A DNA stretch of 5,673 bases from positions 1-5,673 of the forward strand of contig JAUMWZ010000107.1 in assembly GCA_030529405.1 (NCBI GenBank), in the 5' to 3' direction. The translations under genes and the position numbers were made by a program. Positions within the stretch are counted from its first letter, which is position 1. Each line of letters begins with the position of its first letter. The notes under the pieces were generated by a model. It worked only from the letters and a program-made list of their open reading frames with translations, had not been told where the DNA came from and did not search any database. The DNA comes from Bacteroides sp. (lineage in GTDB: Bacteria > Bacteroidota > Bacteroidia > Bacteroidales > Bacteroidaceae). Positions 5,602 through 5,673 of the stretch are shown piece after piece.

Positions 5602-5673
5602 GCAAACCATATACGGCTGACTTTTCAACTATATATAGTTTCCAAATCAGCTATATACAGTTTGCGAACAAGC
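5602..5673. repeat. Intergenic 22-bp-period palindromic repeat array C (runs off the right edge)
   Basis: Three complete units have an exact 22-bp period (5604-5625, 5626-5647, 5648-5669), and the next unit may begin at 5670. The middle unit contains the perfect 14-bp palindrome AACTATATATAGTT (5627-5640). The whole of 5602-5665 is a 64-bp imperfect palindrome centred on that core: 24 of 32 position pairs match, with GCAAAC and GTTTGC at the two ends. It lies about 45 nt past the fmt stop codon, so it could be in the fmt 3' transcript end or upstream of the next gene. No T tract follows within the window, so a standard terminator is not shown. Confidence 0.85.

Overview
This window looks like an ordinary chromosomal segment of a Bacteroidota (Bacteroidales) bacterium. 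Four things point that way. The proteins resemble Bacteroides/Prevotella/Porphyromonas-type FKBP, Fmt and ClC proteins. The DNA is AT-rich. Classical Shine-Dalgarno sites are weak or absent. Both intergenic promoter candidates carry the Bacteroidota -7 box in the identical form TACCTTTG. Genus cannot be fixed from sequence reading alone.

Layout, left to right. (1) 1-344 has no gene. It holds a 22-bp-period repeat array (1-88), an unremarkable stretch (89-222), and a strong hairpin terminator (223-275) that ends the minus-strand operon. (2) 345-1836, minus strand: two FKBP-type peptidyl-prolyl isomerases in tandem, 22 nt apart. The upstream one is cytoplasmic (FklB-like) and the downstream one is a lipoprotein (Mip/FkpA-like). 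(3) 1837-2136 is a divergent intergenic region with a -7 box facing each way, a 12-bp inverted repeat, and a second 22-bp array (2000-2087) that abuts and overlaps the plus-strand promoter. (4) 2137-5557, plus strand: tsaC (t6A tRNA modification), a ClC-family chloride channel/transporter with two C-terminal CBS domains, and fmt (methionyl-tRNA formyltransferase). tsaC and clc are 3 nt apart; fmt follows after 94 nt. (5) 5558-5673: a third 22-bp array, running off the right edge.

The genes are housekeeping: protein folding in two compartments, tRNA modification and initiator-tRNA formylation, and anion transport. I see no new defence, toxin or mobile system. The most interesting signal is the intergenic repeat family. 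Three arrays with an exact 22-bp period are built on a palindromic core close to AAACTATATATAGTTT. Two of them (B and C) are also large imperfect palindromes as a whole. They occur at all three transcription-unit boundaries in the window and are absent from the within-operon gaps. The ClC protein carries Val where coupled H+/Cl- antiporters usually have the internal proton glutamate.
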